Both the position numbers and the translations under genes were made by a program. From Firmicutes bacterium CAG:475 (lineage in GTDB: Bacteria; Bacillota; Clostridia; Christensenellales; CAG-917): a DNA stretch of 21,625 bases. The notes beneath the pieces are model-generated. The model was not told the origin of the DNA, did no database searches, and worked only from the letters and a program-made list of their open reading frames with translations. This document shows, one piece after another, positions 1 through 9,400 of the stretch; position 1 is the stretch's first letter; every line of letters starts with the position of its first letter. The stretch covers positions 1 through 21,625 of the forward strand of contig FR895521.1 of assembly GCA_000434435.1 (NCBI GenBank), written 5' to 3'.

Positions 1-1122
1 TCTTCCCGTAGGCGCACACAAAGCGACCTTTTGCCCTAAGTCCTTGAACAGTTTGAGTATGCACTTGACAATCGTAGTCTTGCCCGTGCCGGGACCGCCG
101 GTTACGATTTGCACGCCGTTTTCTATCGTTTCCTTGACGGCGGCGATTTGATTTTCGTGCAAAGAAAATCCTGCGCTTCTTTCAAAAGACGCAACCTCGC
201 TTTCGACATTCACTCTGAAATCGGACGCTTCTTGCTTCAATTGCAAAAGCTTTTTTGCGATATTCTTTTCGGTGTTAAAGTTTTTCTTCAAAAGGATTGC
301 GGCATGCTCTTTCGTTTCGTATCTCACGAGGTCGCCGAGCATCACCATATCCATCATATTGTCGCGCACTCTTTGCTCTATATCGTCACAATCGATATTT
401 AAAAGCGTGATTGCGCTTGACAAAAGTTCGTTTTCGGGCAAATAGTTGTGTCCGCTTCTTGTCGCTGCCTCTTTCAAAAGATAGGTTATCGCGGCACATA
501 TGCGATAGTCGCTGTCCTTTTCTATGCCGAGTTCGCCTGCAATTCTGTCCGCCGTCGCAAAGCCTATACCGTCCACGTCGTCAACGAGCATATACGGATT
601 TTTGCGCACGTTGTCAACCGTCTTTATGTCGTAGGTGCGGTAGATTTTGAGGGACATATTTACGCTTATACCGAGGTTTTGCAAAAACATCACCGCGTCT
701 TGCATCTTCTGCACTTTGGCGTAGTTCATTCCGAACTCCGTCGCGCGCTTCAAGGATATCCCTCTCACCTTTGCAAGTTCCATAGGATACTTCATCATTT
801 CAAGCGAGTCCACGCCGAACATATCCACGATGGATTGCGCCGTAACGGGACCAAGCCCCGAAATGAGTCCGCTGCCCAAAAACTTCTTTATGCCTTCCAG
901 TCTTGACGGAGCGGACACCCACACTTTTTCGGCAACGAACTGTTTGCCGTACGTCGTGCGCATTTGAAATTTGCCTTCAACTCTTATATTCATACCCTCG
1001 CTCACGGGCGGAAAAGTTCCGACCACGGTGAAAACAGAGTCCTCGCATTTCATATCGAGAACCGTATAGCCAGTGTCCGCGCTTGCAAATATAACGTCTT
1101 TTATTTCGCCTGCAAGTTGCAT
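1..1122 (-). CDS. recD2: RecD2-type ATP-dependent DNA helicase, N-terminal part (cut by window edge)
   Basis: The minus strand reads open for 374 codons from an ATG at 1122 to the window edge, with no stop, so the C-terminal half is missing. The start MQLAGEIKDVIF followed by TGYTVL is the OB-like N-terminus typical of RecD2. Helix-hairpin-helix segments follow (around residues 80-102 and 181-196), then the Walker A motif GGPGTGKTT at residues 342-350, just after the LHENQIAAV helicase Q-motif-like segment. RecD2 is a 5'-3' superfamily 1B helicase working in DNA repair without RecBC. GGAGAGG lies just upstream of the chosen ATG and supports this start. The gene lies downstream of the rpoBC-metK terminator, so it probably has its own promoter, which I could not identify. 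The family call is secure; the downstream helicase motifs are outside the window. Confidence 0.95.
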   Translation of the reverse strand, partial: MQLAGEIKDVIFASADTGYTVLDMKCEDSVFTVVGTFPPVSEGMNIRVEGKFQMRTTYGKQFVAEKVWVSAPSRLEGIKKFLGSGLISGLGPVTAQSIVDMFGVDSLEMMKYPMELAKVRGISLKRATEFGMNYAKVQKMQDAVMFLQNLGISVNMSLKIYRTYDIKTVDNVRKNPYMLVDDVDGIGFATADRIAGELGIEKDSDYRICAAITYLLKEAATRSGHNYLPENELLSSAITLLNIDCDDIEQRVRDNMMDMVMLGDLVRYETKEHAAILLKKNFNTEKNIAKKLLQLKQEASDFRVNVESEVASFERSAGFSLHENQIAAVKETIENGVQIVTGGPGTGKTTIVKCILKLFKDLGQKVALCAPTGR

Positions 1123-1187
1123 TTCCTCTCCGTTTGCAATGGTTATTTCCTGCTTTTGGCATAAAAAACACTGAAAAATTGCGGTTA

Positions 1188-1379
1188 TTTTGCGATTTTT
1201 TACATGTCTTCTATGCTGTTTTCGATTCGTTTTTCACACGATTTTACGTGTTTTATACATATTTCTTGCACGCTTTTCGTGTGATTTCGCACGCTTTTTC
1301 GCATGTATTTTGCACGTTTTATATGCTGTTTTTGCGTGCTTTTTACGTGTTCTTATATTGATTTTTTTGCCGTATTTTT
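1188..1379. other. Phased T-tract spacer (probable curved DNA) between metK and recD2
   Basis: The 301-bp gap between recD2 and metK (1123-1423) holds no credible gene. Runs of three to seven T (A on the recD2 sense strand) recur with centres near 1220, 1232, 1243, 1252, 1263, 1275, 1286, 1297, 1309, 1318, 1331, 1342, 1365 and 1377. With one gap near 1353 the mean spacing is about 11.2 bp. Between the runs sit short related words such as GCACG, CACGT and GCATG, so the tract also looks like a degenerate short tandem repeat. A-tracts in phase with the helix bend DNA. The tract lies directly upstream of recD2 and downstream of the metK terminator. No consensus promoter was found inside it. Confidence 0.6.
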
Positions 1380-1382
1380 GAG

Positions 1383-1412
1383 AAAAAACGGTAGGGTTAT
1401 CCTACCGTTTTT
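1383..1412 (-). terminator. Terminator of the rpoB-rpoC-metK operon
   Basis: A 7-bp stem CGGTAGG/CCTACCG (1389-1395 with 1401-1407) and 5-nt loop is flanked by an A-run on the left and a T-run on the right, so it can work in both directions. It begins 11 nt beyond the metK stop codon. On the minus strand it ends in a U-run of six. Confidence 0.9.
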
Positions 1413-1423
1413 ATCTCGCGTAT

Positions 1424-2605
1424 TCAAAATTTGTATTTTTCGACTGCTTGTTTGACTTCTTCGACCATATCTGTTTCTTCCCAACTGAAACCTTCTTTGC
1501 CGAAGTGTCCATAGTTGGAAGTCATGCGATAGATAGGAGCTGCAAGGTGCAAATGATCGATGATTGCCTTCGGGCGCAAATCGAACACTTCGCGCACGAC
1601 TTTTGCAAGAGAATCGTCGTCTATAACGCCCGTGCCGAACGTGTTGACGTACACCGAAACGGGATGCGCCATGCCGATTGCGTATGCAACTTGCAATTCC
1701 GCTCTTTTGCACACGCCTGCCGCAACGAGATTTTTGCAGATATAACGAGCCATATAGCTTGCGCTTCTGTCCACTTTCGTGGGGTCTTTTCCGCTGAACG
1801 CGCCGCCGCCGTGGGGGCAGAATCCGCCGTAGGTGTCGACGATAATCTTTCTTCCCGTAACGCCGCTGTCGCCTGCGGGACCGCCGATGACAAATCTGCC
1901 CGTCGGGTTGATGTAGATCTTCGTATCGTCGTCGATGTACTCTTGCGGAATTGCGTAAGAGATGACCTTGTCGATGATTTCCGCTTCGAGCTCGTCCATG
2001 CTTACGTTTTCCGAGTGTTGGCAACTTACGACGATTGTGTCTACTCTTTCGGGAACGTCGTCGATGTACTCGACGGTGACTTGCGCCTTTCCGTCGGGAC
2101 GGAGCCATTCGAGTTCACCGCTCTTTCTGACGTCGGTCAGACGCTTTGTGAGCGCATGAGCAAGCGTAATGGGAAGCGGCATAAGCGACTCGGTTTCGTC
2201 GCAAGCAAAACCGAACATCATGCCTTGGTCGCCTGCTCCCGTCCTGTCGTAATCGTCCTTACCGTCGCCGTCGGTTGCGTCGTTGACGCCCATTGCGATG
2301 TCGGGAGATTGCTCGTCGATAGAGCTCAACACGGCGCAGGTTTTGTAATCGAAGCCGAGCGAACTGTCGTTGTAGCCGACGTCTTTGATGACGCCTCTTA
2401 CGATTGACGGAATGTCGCAATAATGCTTTGTCGTGACTTCGCCGAACACCATAACCATACCGGTTGTGGCGCACACTTCAACGGCGACTCTTGCAGAGGT
2501 GTCCTCTGCAAAGATGTCGTCGAGAATTGCGTCTGCGATTTGGTCGCACACCTTGTCGGGATGTCCTTCCGTCACGCTTTCAGATGTAAAAAATCTTTTT
2601 TTCAT
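1424..2605 (-). CDS. metK: S-adenosylmethionine synthetase
   Basis: This 393-residue protein is full length for MetK, which makes S-adenosylmethionine from methionine and ATP in the cytoplasm. Visible signatures are GHPDK (14-18), the hexapeptide GAGDQG (123-128), and the glycine-rich GGGAFSGKD motif (266-274) followed by PTKVDRS. The ATG overlaps the TAA stop of rpoC by one base (TAATG), and no good Shine-Dalgarno sequence lies upstream, so translation probably depends on ribosomes ending rpoC. There is no room for a SAM or T-box leader of its own; expression should follow RNA polymerase synthesis unless an internal promoter exists within rpoC. A terminator follows closely. The identity is certain; placement behind rpoC is unusual. 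Confidence 0.98.
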   Translation of the reverse strand: MKKRFFTSESVTEGHPDKVCDQIADAILDDIFAEDTSARVAVEVCATTGMVMVFGEVTTKHYCDIPSIVRGVIKDVGYNDSSLGFDYKTCAVLSSIDEQSPDIAMGVNDATDGDGKDDYDRTGAGDQGMMFGFACDETESLMPLPITLAHALTKRLTDVRKSGELEWLRPDGKAQVTVEYIDDVPERVDTIVVSCQHSENVSMDELEAEIIDKVISYAIPQEYIDDDTKIYINPTGRFVIGGPAGDSGVTGRKIIVDTYGGFCPHGGGAFSGKDPTKVDRSASYMARYICKNLVAAGVCKRAELQVAYAIGMAHPVSVYVNTFGTGVIDDDSLAKVVREVFDLRPKAIIDHLHLAAPIYRMTSNYGHFGKEGFSWEETDMVEEVKQAVEKYKF

Positions 2606-5600
2606 TAGTCTAATTCAATGTCGTCCTCGACGTGTTGGTCAAGGATGATGTCTGCGGGTTGCGTTTGATTTGCCGTAACGGTCGTAACGTTCTTGTAGCA
2701 CTTCATGCCGGTACCTGCCGGGATGAGCTTGCCGATGATGACGTTCTCTTTCAAGCCGAGGAGCGGGTCTTTTCTGTTGTTGATTGCAGCCTCTGCCAAA
2801 ACCTTTGCGGTCTCTTGGAAGGATGCAGCCGAGAGGAAGGATTCCGTTGCCAAAGCCGCTTTCGTGATACCGAGAAGAGTACGCTTTGCGGTTGCGGGAA
2901 CGCCGCCGTTTTCGAGTGCTTTCTCGTTTTCTTCTTCGTAAGAGAGCAAATCGACGAGCGTGCCGGGGAGCATGTTGGTGTCGCCTTGATTTTCAATACG
3001 AACCTTGCGGAGCATTTGTCTGACGATGACTTCGACGTGCTTGTCGTTGATTTCGACGCCTGCGGTGCGGTATGCGGATTGAACTTCTTTTGCGATGTAT
3101 TCCTGAACGCCCTTCACGCCCTTTGCGCGCAACATGTCTTGAGGATTGATAGAACCTTTGGTGAGCGGATCGCCTGCGCCGATGGTTTCGCCCTCTGCAA
3201 CGAGGATGTTTGCGTTGTACGGGATTGCATATGCTTTGGTTTCGCCGTCGGGACCCGTGACTGTGATTTCACGACGATCGTCGGAGATATGCACAACGCC
3301 GTTGTTCTCGGTGATGACCGCTTTACCTTTAGGATTGCGGGCTTCGAAAAGTTCTTCGACACGCGGCAAACCTTGAGTGATATCGTCGTCGGTTGCGACG
3401 CCGCCCGAGTGGAATGTACGCATTGTGAGCTGTGTACCGGGTTCACCGATTGATTGAGCTGCGATGATACCGACCGCTTCGCCGATCTTGACGGGGTTGC
3501 CGGACGCCATGTTCTTGCCGTAGCACTTCACGCACACGCCGTTTTTGGACTTACAAGTGAGGATGGAGCGGATGAGCACGCCGGGTTGATGGTGCATATC
3601 CGAGCCGTTCTTCTCCCAGTAAGAAGTGAGTTTCTTGTCGATTTCTTTTGCCTTGTCGCTGGAAATGAGGGTGTCGCCTTCGCAGATGATTTCGCCCGTT
3701 TCGGGATCGACGACGTCGCCGATCGTGTATCTGCCCGCGATACGATCCGCAAGAGCTTCGATGACGCTCTTTTCGTCTCTGATTGCGGTGATAAACGTAC
3801 CCTTGGTGTCGCCGCAGTCTTGTTCTCTGACGACAACGGAGTGCGAAACGTCGACAAGACGTCTTGTGAGGTAACCGGAGTCAGCCGTTTTAAGAGCGGT
3901 GTCCGCAAGACCTTTTCTTCCGCCGTGCGAAGAGATGAAGTATTCCAAAACAGACAAGCCTTCACGGAACGACGAGCGGACAGGCAACTCGATGGTACGA
4001 CCGGACGGGTCTGCCATAAGACCACGCATACCTGCGAGCTGACGGATTTGTCCCATGCTACCACGAGCACCGGAGTTTGCCATCATCCAAATCGGGTTGA
4101 AGTCGTCAAGACCTTTTTTGAGTTCGCTCTCAACCTTGTCTGCGGCGTCTTTCCAAATCTTGATGATTTCTTTGTAACGGCCTTCGTCGGAGAGGACGCC
4201 TCTTGCATGGAGTTTTTCGATGCGGACGACTTGTTCTTCCGCTTCGTGAACGATGAGCTTCTTGTCACCGGGGATGTGCATATCGAAAACGGATGCGGTG
4301 ATTGCACCGATTGTCGAATACTTGTAGCCGAGCGATTTGATCTTGTCGAGCATCTCTGCCGTTTCGGTTGCTCCGTGATATTTGAAGCAGTTGTCAACGA
4401 TCATGCTGAGTTGCTTCTTGCCGATAGCCATAGCCTTCTTGCCGAGCACCTTTTGGATGCTTTCGCGAAGAGCCGTGATTTCACGCAAGAACTCTTTGTT
4501 GTTGGTGATGTCGAGATCGCCTGCGTCTTTGATTGCCGCCGCGATTTGAGCGATTTGCTCGTCCGTGACGTTTCTCTTTAATATGGAACGCGCGCGCACG
4601 CACGTGTCTTGGTTGACTTCCTCGCTTCTGAACAAATCGACGAGAGCATGGAATTGATTTTCGTCCACACACGCGTTGATGCCGAGGATGCCTTCGACTT
4701 CGAGCTGACCTCCGTTTTCGGCAATCGTTCTGTCGACAAATTGCAAGTCTTGCGGCAAGTTGTCATTGAAGATGCAACGACCGATTGTGGTGTGCAAAAG
4801 TTTGTTATGCACGTAGCCGTCCTCGTCTTGCACTTGCACTCTGATGTAGCAAAGGGATTGAAGCGTAAGATCTTTGTCCTGATACGCCATCATCGCCTCG
4901 TCGAAAGAGCTGTAATAGTTGCCCTCGCCCTTTGCGCCCGGTTTGACTATCGTCAGATAGTAAGAACCGATGACCATATCTTGCGTCGGCGAAACGATAG
5001 GTTTGCCGTCCGAAAGTTTGAGGATGTTGTTGGTGCAAAGCATCAAGATTCTTGCCTCTGCTTGCGCCTCGATGGAAAGAGGAACGTGAACAGCCATTTG
5101 GTCGCCGTCGAAGTCGGCGTTGAACGCGCCGCACGCGAGCGGGTGAAGTTTGATTGCTCTACCCTCGACAAGCACGGGTTCGAACGCTTGGATACCGAGT
5201 CTGTGAAGCGTCGGAGCACGGTTGAGAAGCACGGGGTGATCTTTGATGATCTCTTCGAGGATGTCCCACACTTGATTCTTGCCGGTGTCCACGAAACGTT
5301 TTGCGCTCTTGATGTTGTGGCAAAGGTTGCGCTCGACGAGCTTGTTCATAATGAACGGCTTGAAGAGTTCGAGTGCCATTTCCTTTGGCAAACCGCATTG
5401 ATAAAGTTTGAGTTCGGGGCCGACGACGATAACCGAACGACCGGAATAGTCGACACGTTTACCGAGCAAGTTTTGACGGAAACGGCCTTGTTTGCCGCGG
5501 AGCATTCCCGAGAGGGATTTGAGATCTCTGTTGCCGGGGCCGGAAACCGCTTTGCCTCTGCGGCCGTTGTCTATCAATGCGTCGACTGCTTCTTGAAGCA

Positions 5601-6465
5601 TACGTTTTTCGTTGCGCACGATGATGTCGGGCGCGCCGAGCTCTTTGAGCTTTTTAAGACGGTTGTTGCGGTTGATGACTCTGCGATACAAATCGTTGAG
5701 GTCGCTGGTTGCAAATCTGCCGCCGTCGAGTTGGATCATCGGACGCAGTTCGGGCGGAAGCACGGGGAGCACGTCAAGCACCATCCATTCGGGTTTGTTG
5801 CCCGATTGACGGAACGCTTCGACGATTTCAAGACGCTTGACCGCTTTAAGACGCTTTTGTCCGACGGAATTGTTGATGATGTTTTTGAGTTGTTCGCTTT
5901 CAGTTTCGAGGTCTACTTCCATAAGAAGTTCCTTGACGGCTTCTGCGCCCATACCCACTCTGAAATCTTTTGCGTCGTATTTTTCAAGGAGTTCTCTGTA
6001 TTCCTTGTCGCTGATGACTTGCTTTTTGCGAAGCTCGCCGACTTTGCCGGGATCGAGAACGATGAAAGATACGAAGTAAACGACTTGTTCGAGTTCCTTG
6101 GGTGAAACGTCGAGGAGAATACTGATTCTCGAAGGCACGCCTCTCAAATACCAGATGTGAGTGACGGGGCAAGCAAGCTCGATATGTCCCATTCTTTCAC
6201 GACGGACTTTGGATTTTGTGACTTCGACGCCGCACTTTTCGCAGATGACGCCTTTGTAGCGGATTCTCTTGTATCTTCCGCAATGGCATTCCCAGTCACG
6301 CGTAGGCCCGAAGATCTTTTCGCAGAAAAGACCGTCCTTTTCGGGTTTTTGCGTGCGGTAGTTTATGGTTTCGGGTTTCGTAACCTCGCCGTGAGACCAT
6401 TCTCTGATCTTTTCGGGAGAAGCGATACCTATTTGAATTGCATCGAAATTGCTGAGTTCGTACAT
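2605..6465 (-). CDS. rpoC: DNA-directed RNA polymerase subunit beta'
   Basis: The 1286-residue protein carries the N-terminal zinc site (C60, C62, C75, C78), the rudder/switch region, and the catalytic NADFDGD motif at 449-455 with the three Mg-binding aspartates 451, 453 and 455. The trigger-loop region NSGARGSMGQIRQLAGMRGL lies near 797-816, and the second zinc site uses C884, C971, C978 and C981. An AGGAGG site sits just upstream of the ATG, in the 14-nt gap after rpoB. Compared from memory with Bacillus RpoC, the stretch between TTIGRCIFND (559-568) and GKKQLSMIVDNCFKYHG (682-698) is about 60 residues longer, a probable lineage insertion. The stop codon overlaps the metK start. There is no sign of damage. 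Confidence 0.99.
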   Translation of the reverse strand: MYELSNFDAIQIGIASPEKIREWSHGEVTKPETINYRTQKPEKDGLFCEKIFGPTRDWECHCGRYKRIRYKGVICEKCGVEVTKSKVRRERMGHIELACPVTHIWYLRGVPSRISILLDVSPKELEQVVYFVSFIVLDPGKVGELRKKQVISDKEYRELLEKYDAKDFRVGMGAEAVKELLMEVDLETESEQLKNIINNSVGQKRLKAVKRLEIVEAFRQSGNKPEWMVLDVLPVLPPELRPMIQLDGGRFATSDLNDLYRRVINRNNRLKKLKELGAPDIIVRNEKRMLQEAVDALIDNGRRGKAVSGPGNRDLKSLSGMLRGKQGRFRQNLLGKRVDYSGRSVIVVGPELKLYQCGLPKEMALELFKPFIMNKLVERNLCHNIKSAKRFVDTGKNQVWDILEEIIKDHPVLLNRAPTLHRLGIQAFEPVLVEGRAIKLHPLACGAFNADFDGDQMAVHVPLSIEAQAEARILMLCTNNILKLSDGKPIVSPTQDMVIGSYYLTIVKPGAKGEGNYYSSFDEAMMAYQDKDLTLQSLCYIRVQVQDEDGYVHNKLLHTTIGRCIFNDNLPQDLQFVDRTIAENGGQLEVEGILGINACVDENQFHALVDLFRSEEVNQDTCVRARSILKRNVTDEQIAQIAAAIKDAGDLDITNNKEFLREITALRESIQKVLGKKAMAIGKKQLSMIVDNCFKYHGATETAEMLDKIKSLGYKYSTIGAITASVFDMHIPGDKKLIVHEAEEQVVRIEKLHARGVLSDEGRYKEIIKIWKDAADKVESELKKGLDDFNPIWMMANSGARGSMGQIRQLAGMRGLMADPSGRTIELPVRSSFREGLSVLEYFISSHGGRKGLADTALKTADSGYLTRRLVDVSHSVVVREQDCGDTKGTFITAIRDEKSVIEALADRIAGRYTIGDVVDPETGEIICEGDTLISSDKAKEIDKKLTSYWEKNGSDMHHQPGVLIRSILTCKSKNGVCVKCYGKNMASGNPVKIGEAVGIIAAQSIGEPGTQLTMRTFHSGGVATDDDITQGLPRVEELFEARNPKGKAVITENNGVVHISDDRREITVTGPDGETKAYAIPYNANILVAEGETIGAGDPLTKGSINPQDMLRAKGVKGVQEYIAKEVQSAYRTAGVEINDKHVEVIVRQMLRKVRIENQGDTNMLPGTLVDLLSYEEENEKALENGGVPATAKRTLLGITKAALATESFLSAASFQETAKVLAEAAINNRKDPLLGLKENVIIGKLIPAGTGMKCYKNVTTVTANQTQPADIILDQHVEDDIELD

Positions 6466-6479
6466 ATTGTCGCCTCCTA

Positions 6480-9400
6480 TTACTCTTCGTCGGAGCCTGT
6501 GCCGAAGATGTCGCTCATATCGGGAGTGCCTTCGGTGAGTGCGCTGAAGATGCTTTCGTCGTCATCGTCGGTGTCGAACAAGCTCGTATCCGTGTCGCTC
6601 TTGCTTTCGCCGAGATCGCCGAAGATGTTGTTGTCGCCGAGAATATCGATTTCTTTGAGTTCCTCGTGTTTCTTGCCGATAGGCGTATCGAAGTCGATGT
6701 CCTCGTCGTATTCGCGGAGTTTGACCTCGTCGTTGTCCTCGGTGAGGACTTTGACGTCGAGTGCGAGCGATTGAAGTTCCTTGACCAAAACCTTGAAGGA
6801 TTCAGGGATACCGGGCTCTGACACGTTGCTGCCCTTGACGATGGATTCGTACGTCTTGACACGTCCGACCACGTCGTCCGACTTGACCGTCAGGATTTCT
6901 TGCAACACGTTTGCCGCGCCGTATGCTTCGAGTGCCCAGACTTCCATTTCGCCGAAACGTTGTCCGCCGAATTGCGCTTTGCCGCCGAGAGGTTGTTGCG
7001 TGATGACGCTGTACGGGCCCGTGCTTCTTGCGTGGATCTTGTCGTCTACGAGGTGATGCAGTTTGAGGTAGTACATATAACCTACGGTCGCGCGGTTTTC
7101 AAACGGTTCGCCCGTTCTTCCGTCGTAGAGTTGGATCTTGCCGTCCACTTCGCCGTCCTCGTTGACAAGACCGCATTGTTGGAAAAGCTGTCTGATGTCT
7201 TGCTCGTTTGCGCCGTCGAACACAGGCGTTGCGACTTTCCAGTCGAGCATGTGAGCGATAAGACCGAGGTGAACTTCGAGAACTTGTCCGATGTTCATAC
7301 GGCTAGGAACGCCGAGCGGGTTGAGCACGATTTGAAGGGGTGTGCCGTCCGCCATGAAAGGCATATCCTCTTTGGGAAGGACTCTTGAAACGACGCCCTT
7401 GTTTCCGTGACGTCCCGCCATCTTGTCGCCGACGGAGATCTTTCTCTTTTGAGCGATGTAGACGCGAACGAGTTTGTTGACGCCGGGTGCGAGTTCGTCT
7501 TTGTTCTTTCTCGTGAAGATCTTGACGTCGACTACGATACCGCTTTCGCCGTTGGGCACACGCAAGGACGTGTCACGCACTTCTCTTGCCTTTTCGCCGA
7601 AGATTGCGCGGAGCAATCTCTCTTCGGGAGTAAGTTCGGTTTCGCCCTTCGGGGTGACCTTACCGACGAGAATGTCGCCCGGTTTGACCTCTGCGCCGAC
7701 CATGACGATACCGTCTTCATCGAGGTTTTTGAGCACTTCGTCGCTGAGGTTCGGAATATCTCTGGTGATTTGCTCGTCGCCGAGTTTGGTGTCGCGGCAC
7801 TCGATTTCGTACTCTTCGATGTGAATAGAAGTGTACAAATCGTCGCGCACGAGCTCTTCGCTGATAAGGACCGCGTCCTCATAGTTGTAACCTTCCCAGG
7901 ACATGAAGCCGATGAGCATGTTTCTGCCCAACGCAAGCTCGCCGTGGTCGGTTGCGGGACCGTCTGCGATGACCGTGCCTTCTCTTGTGAGATTGCCCTT
8001 GTCGTCATAGATCGGGCCGTACACTTTGTCGCCCTTGTTGACGATAGGATGTTGATTTATGCAAGTGGATTGGTTTGAACGCTCGAACTTGCTGAGGATA
8101 TAAGTATCGGTCGTGCCGTCGTTGCACTCGATGACGATCTTGTCGCTGTCGACGTATTTTACGAAACCGTCGTGCTTTGCGATCTTCAAAACGCCCGAGT
8201 CGTAAGCAATCTTATGTTCGACGCCCGTTGCAATCATAGGAGCTTGCGGCTTAAGGAGCGGAACAGCCTGACGTTGCATGTTGGAGCCCATGAGTGCACG
8301 GTTGGTATCGTCGTTCTCGAGGAACGGGATAAGCGCGGTTGCGATTGAAATAAGCTGCTTGGGGTTGACGTCCATGTAGTCCGCTCTTTCTCTGGAGACT
8401 TCGCGGATGTCCTTTTGGATACGGCAGTTGACACGGCTACGCACGAATTTGCTTTCTTCGTCAAGCGGTTCGTTTGCTTGTGCGATGACGTATTTATCTT
8501 CTTCGTCCGCCGCCATGTAAACGACTTCGTCGGTGACGACGCCGGTCGCCTTGTCTATCTTGCGATACGGCGTTTCGATAAAGCCGTACTCGTTGACCTT
8601 TGCGTAAGAGGACAAAGACGTGATAAGACCGATGTTTTGTCCTTCAGGCGTTTCGATAGGACACATACGTCCGTAGTGCGAGTGGTGAACGTCGCGCACT
8701 TCGAAACTCGCGCGCTCTCTGTTAAGACCGCCGGGGCCGAGAGCGGAAAGTTTACGCTTGTGCGTAAGCTCTGCAATCGGGTTGGGTTGATCCATAAATT
8801 GCGAAAGTTGCGACGAGCCGAAGAACTCTTTTATAGCACTCGTAACGGGACGGATGTTGATGAGAGTTTGAGGAGTGATTTCCGCATTCTCCTGTGCGGA
8901 CGCCATTCTCTCTTTGATGACTCTTTCAAGGCGTGAGATACCGATACGGAATTGGTTTTGGAGCAACTCGCCTACCGCGCGAACACGACGGTTTGCAAGG
9001 TGGTCGATGTCGTCGCAAGTGCCGAAACCGTAACGCAAGCCGAGGTTGTAGTCTTCGATTGCCACAATGTCGTCAAGCGTGATGTGTTTGTATACAAGCT
9101 CATCCACGGAGGAACGGATTGCAAGGAGCAATTCTTCCTTGTTTGCGCCGAACTCGTCCATGAGAGCTTTGAGGTTGGGATAGTAAACCTTTTCGGTGAT
9201 GCCGAGTTCTCTTGGGTTGCAATCCACAAAAGCGTCGAGGTCTACGGTGTTGTTGCCGATGACTTTGAATTTCTTTTCTTTTCCGTCGTGATCGGTGTAG
9301 GCAAGCCAAACCACGTTGACGGCGTTGTTTTGGATTTCTCTACCCTTTGTCTCGTCGACGATTTCGCCTTTTTGAGCAAGGATTTCACCCGTCACGTTGC

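Noticed and set aside
1134..1361. Plus-strand open frame of 75 codons across the T-rich gap
   Set aside because: Its F/Y/H-rich periodic translation is a by-product of the phased T-runs; no ribosome binding site or family resemblance.
2606..2700. Search for a SAM riboswitch ahead of metK
   Set aside because: metK begins within the rpoC stop codon, so there is no leader.
448..9000. Many long frames antisense to recD2, metK, rpoC and rpoB
   Set aside because: They mirror the codon bias of the real genes on the other strand and resemble no known proteins.
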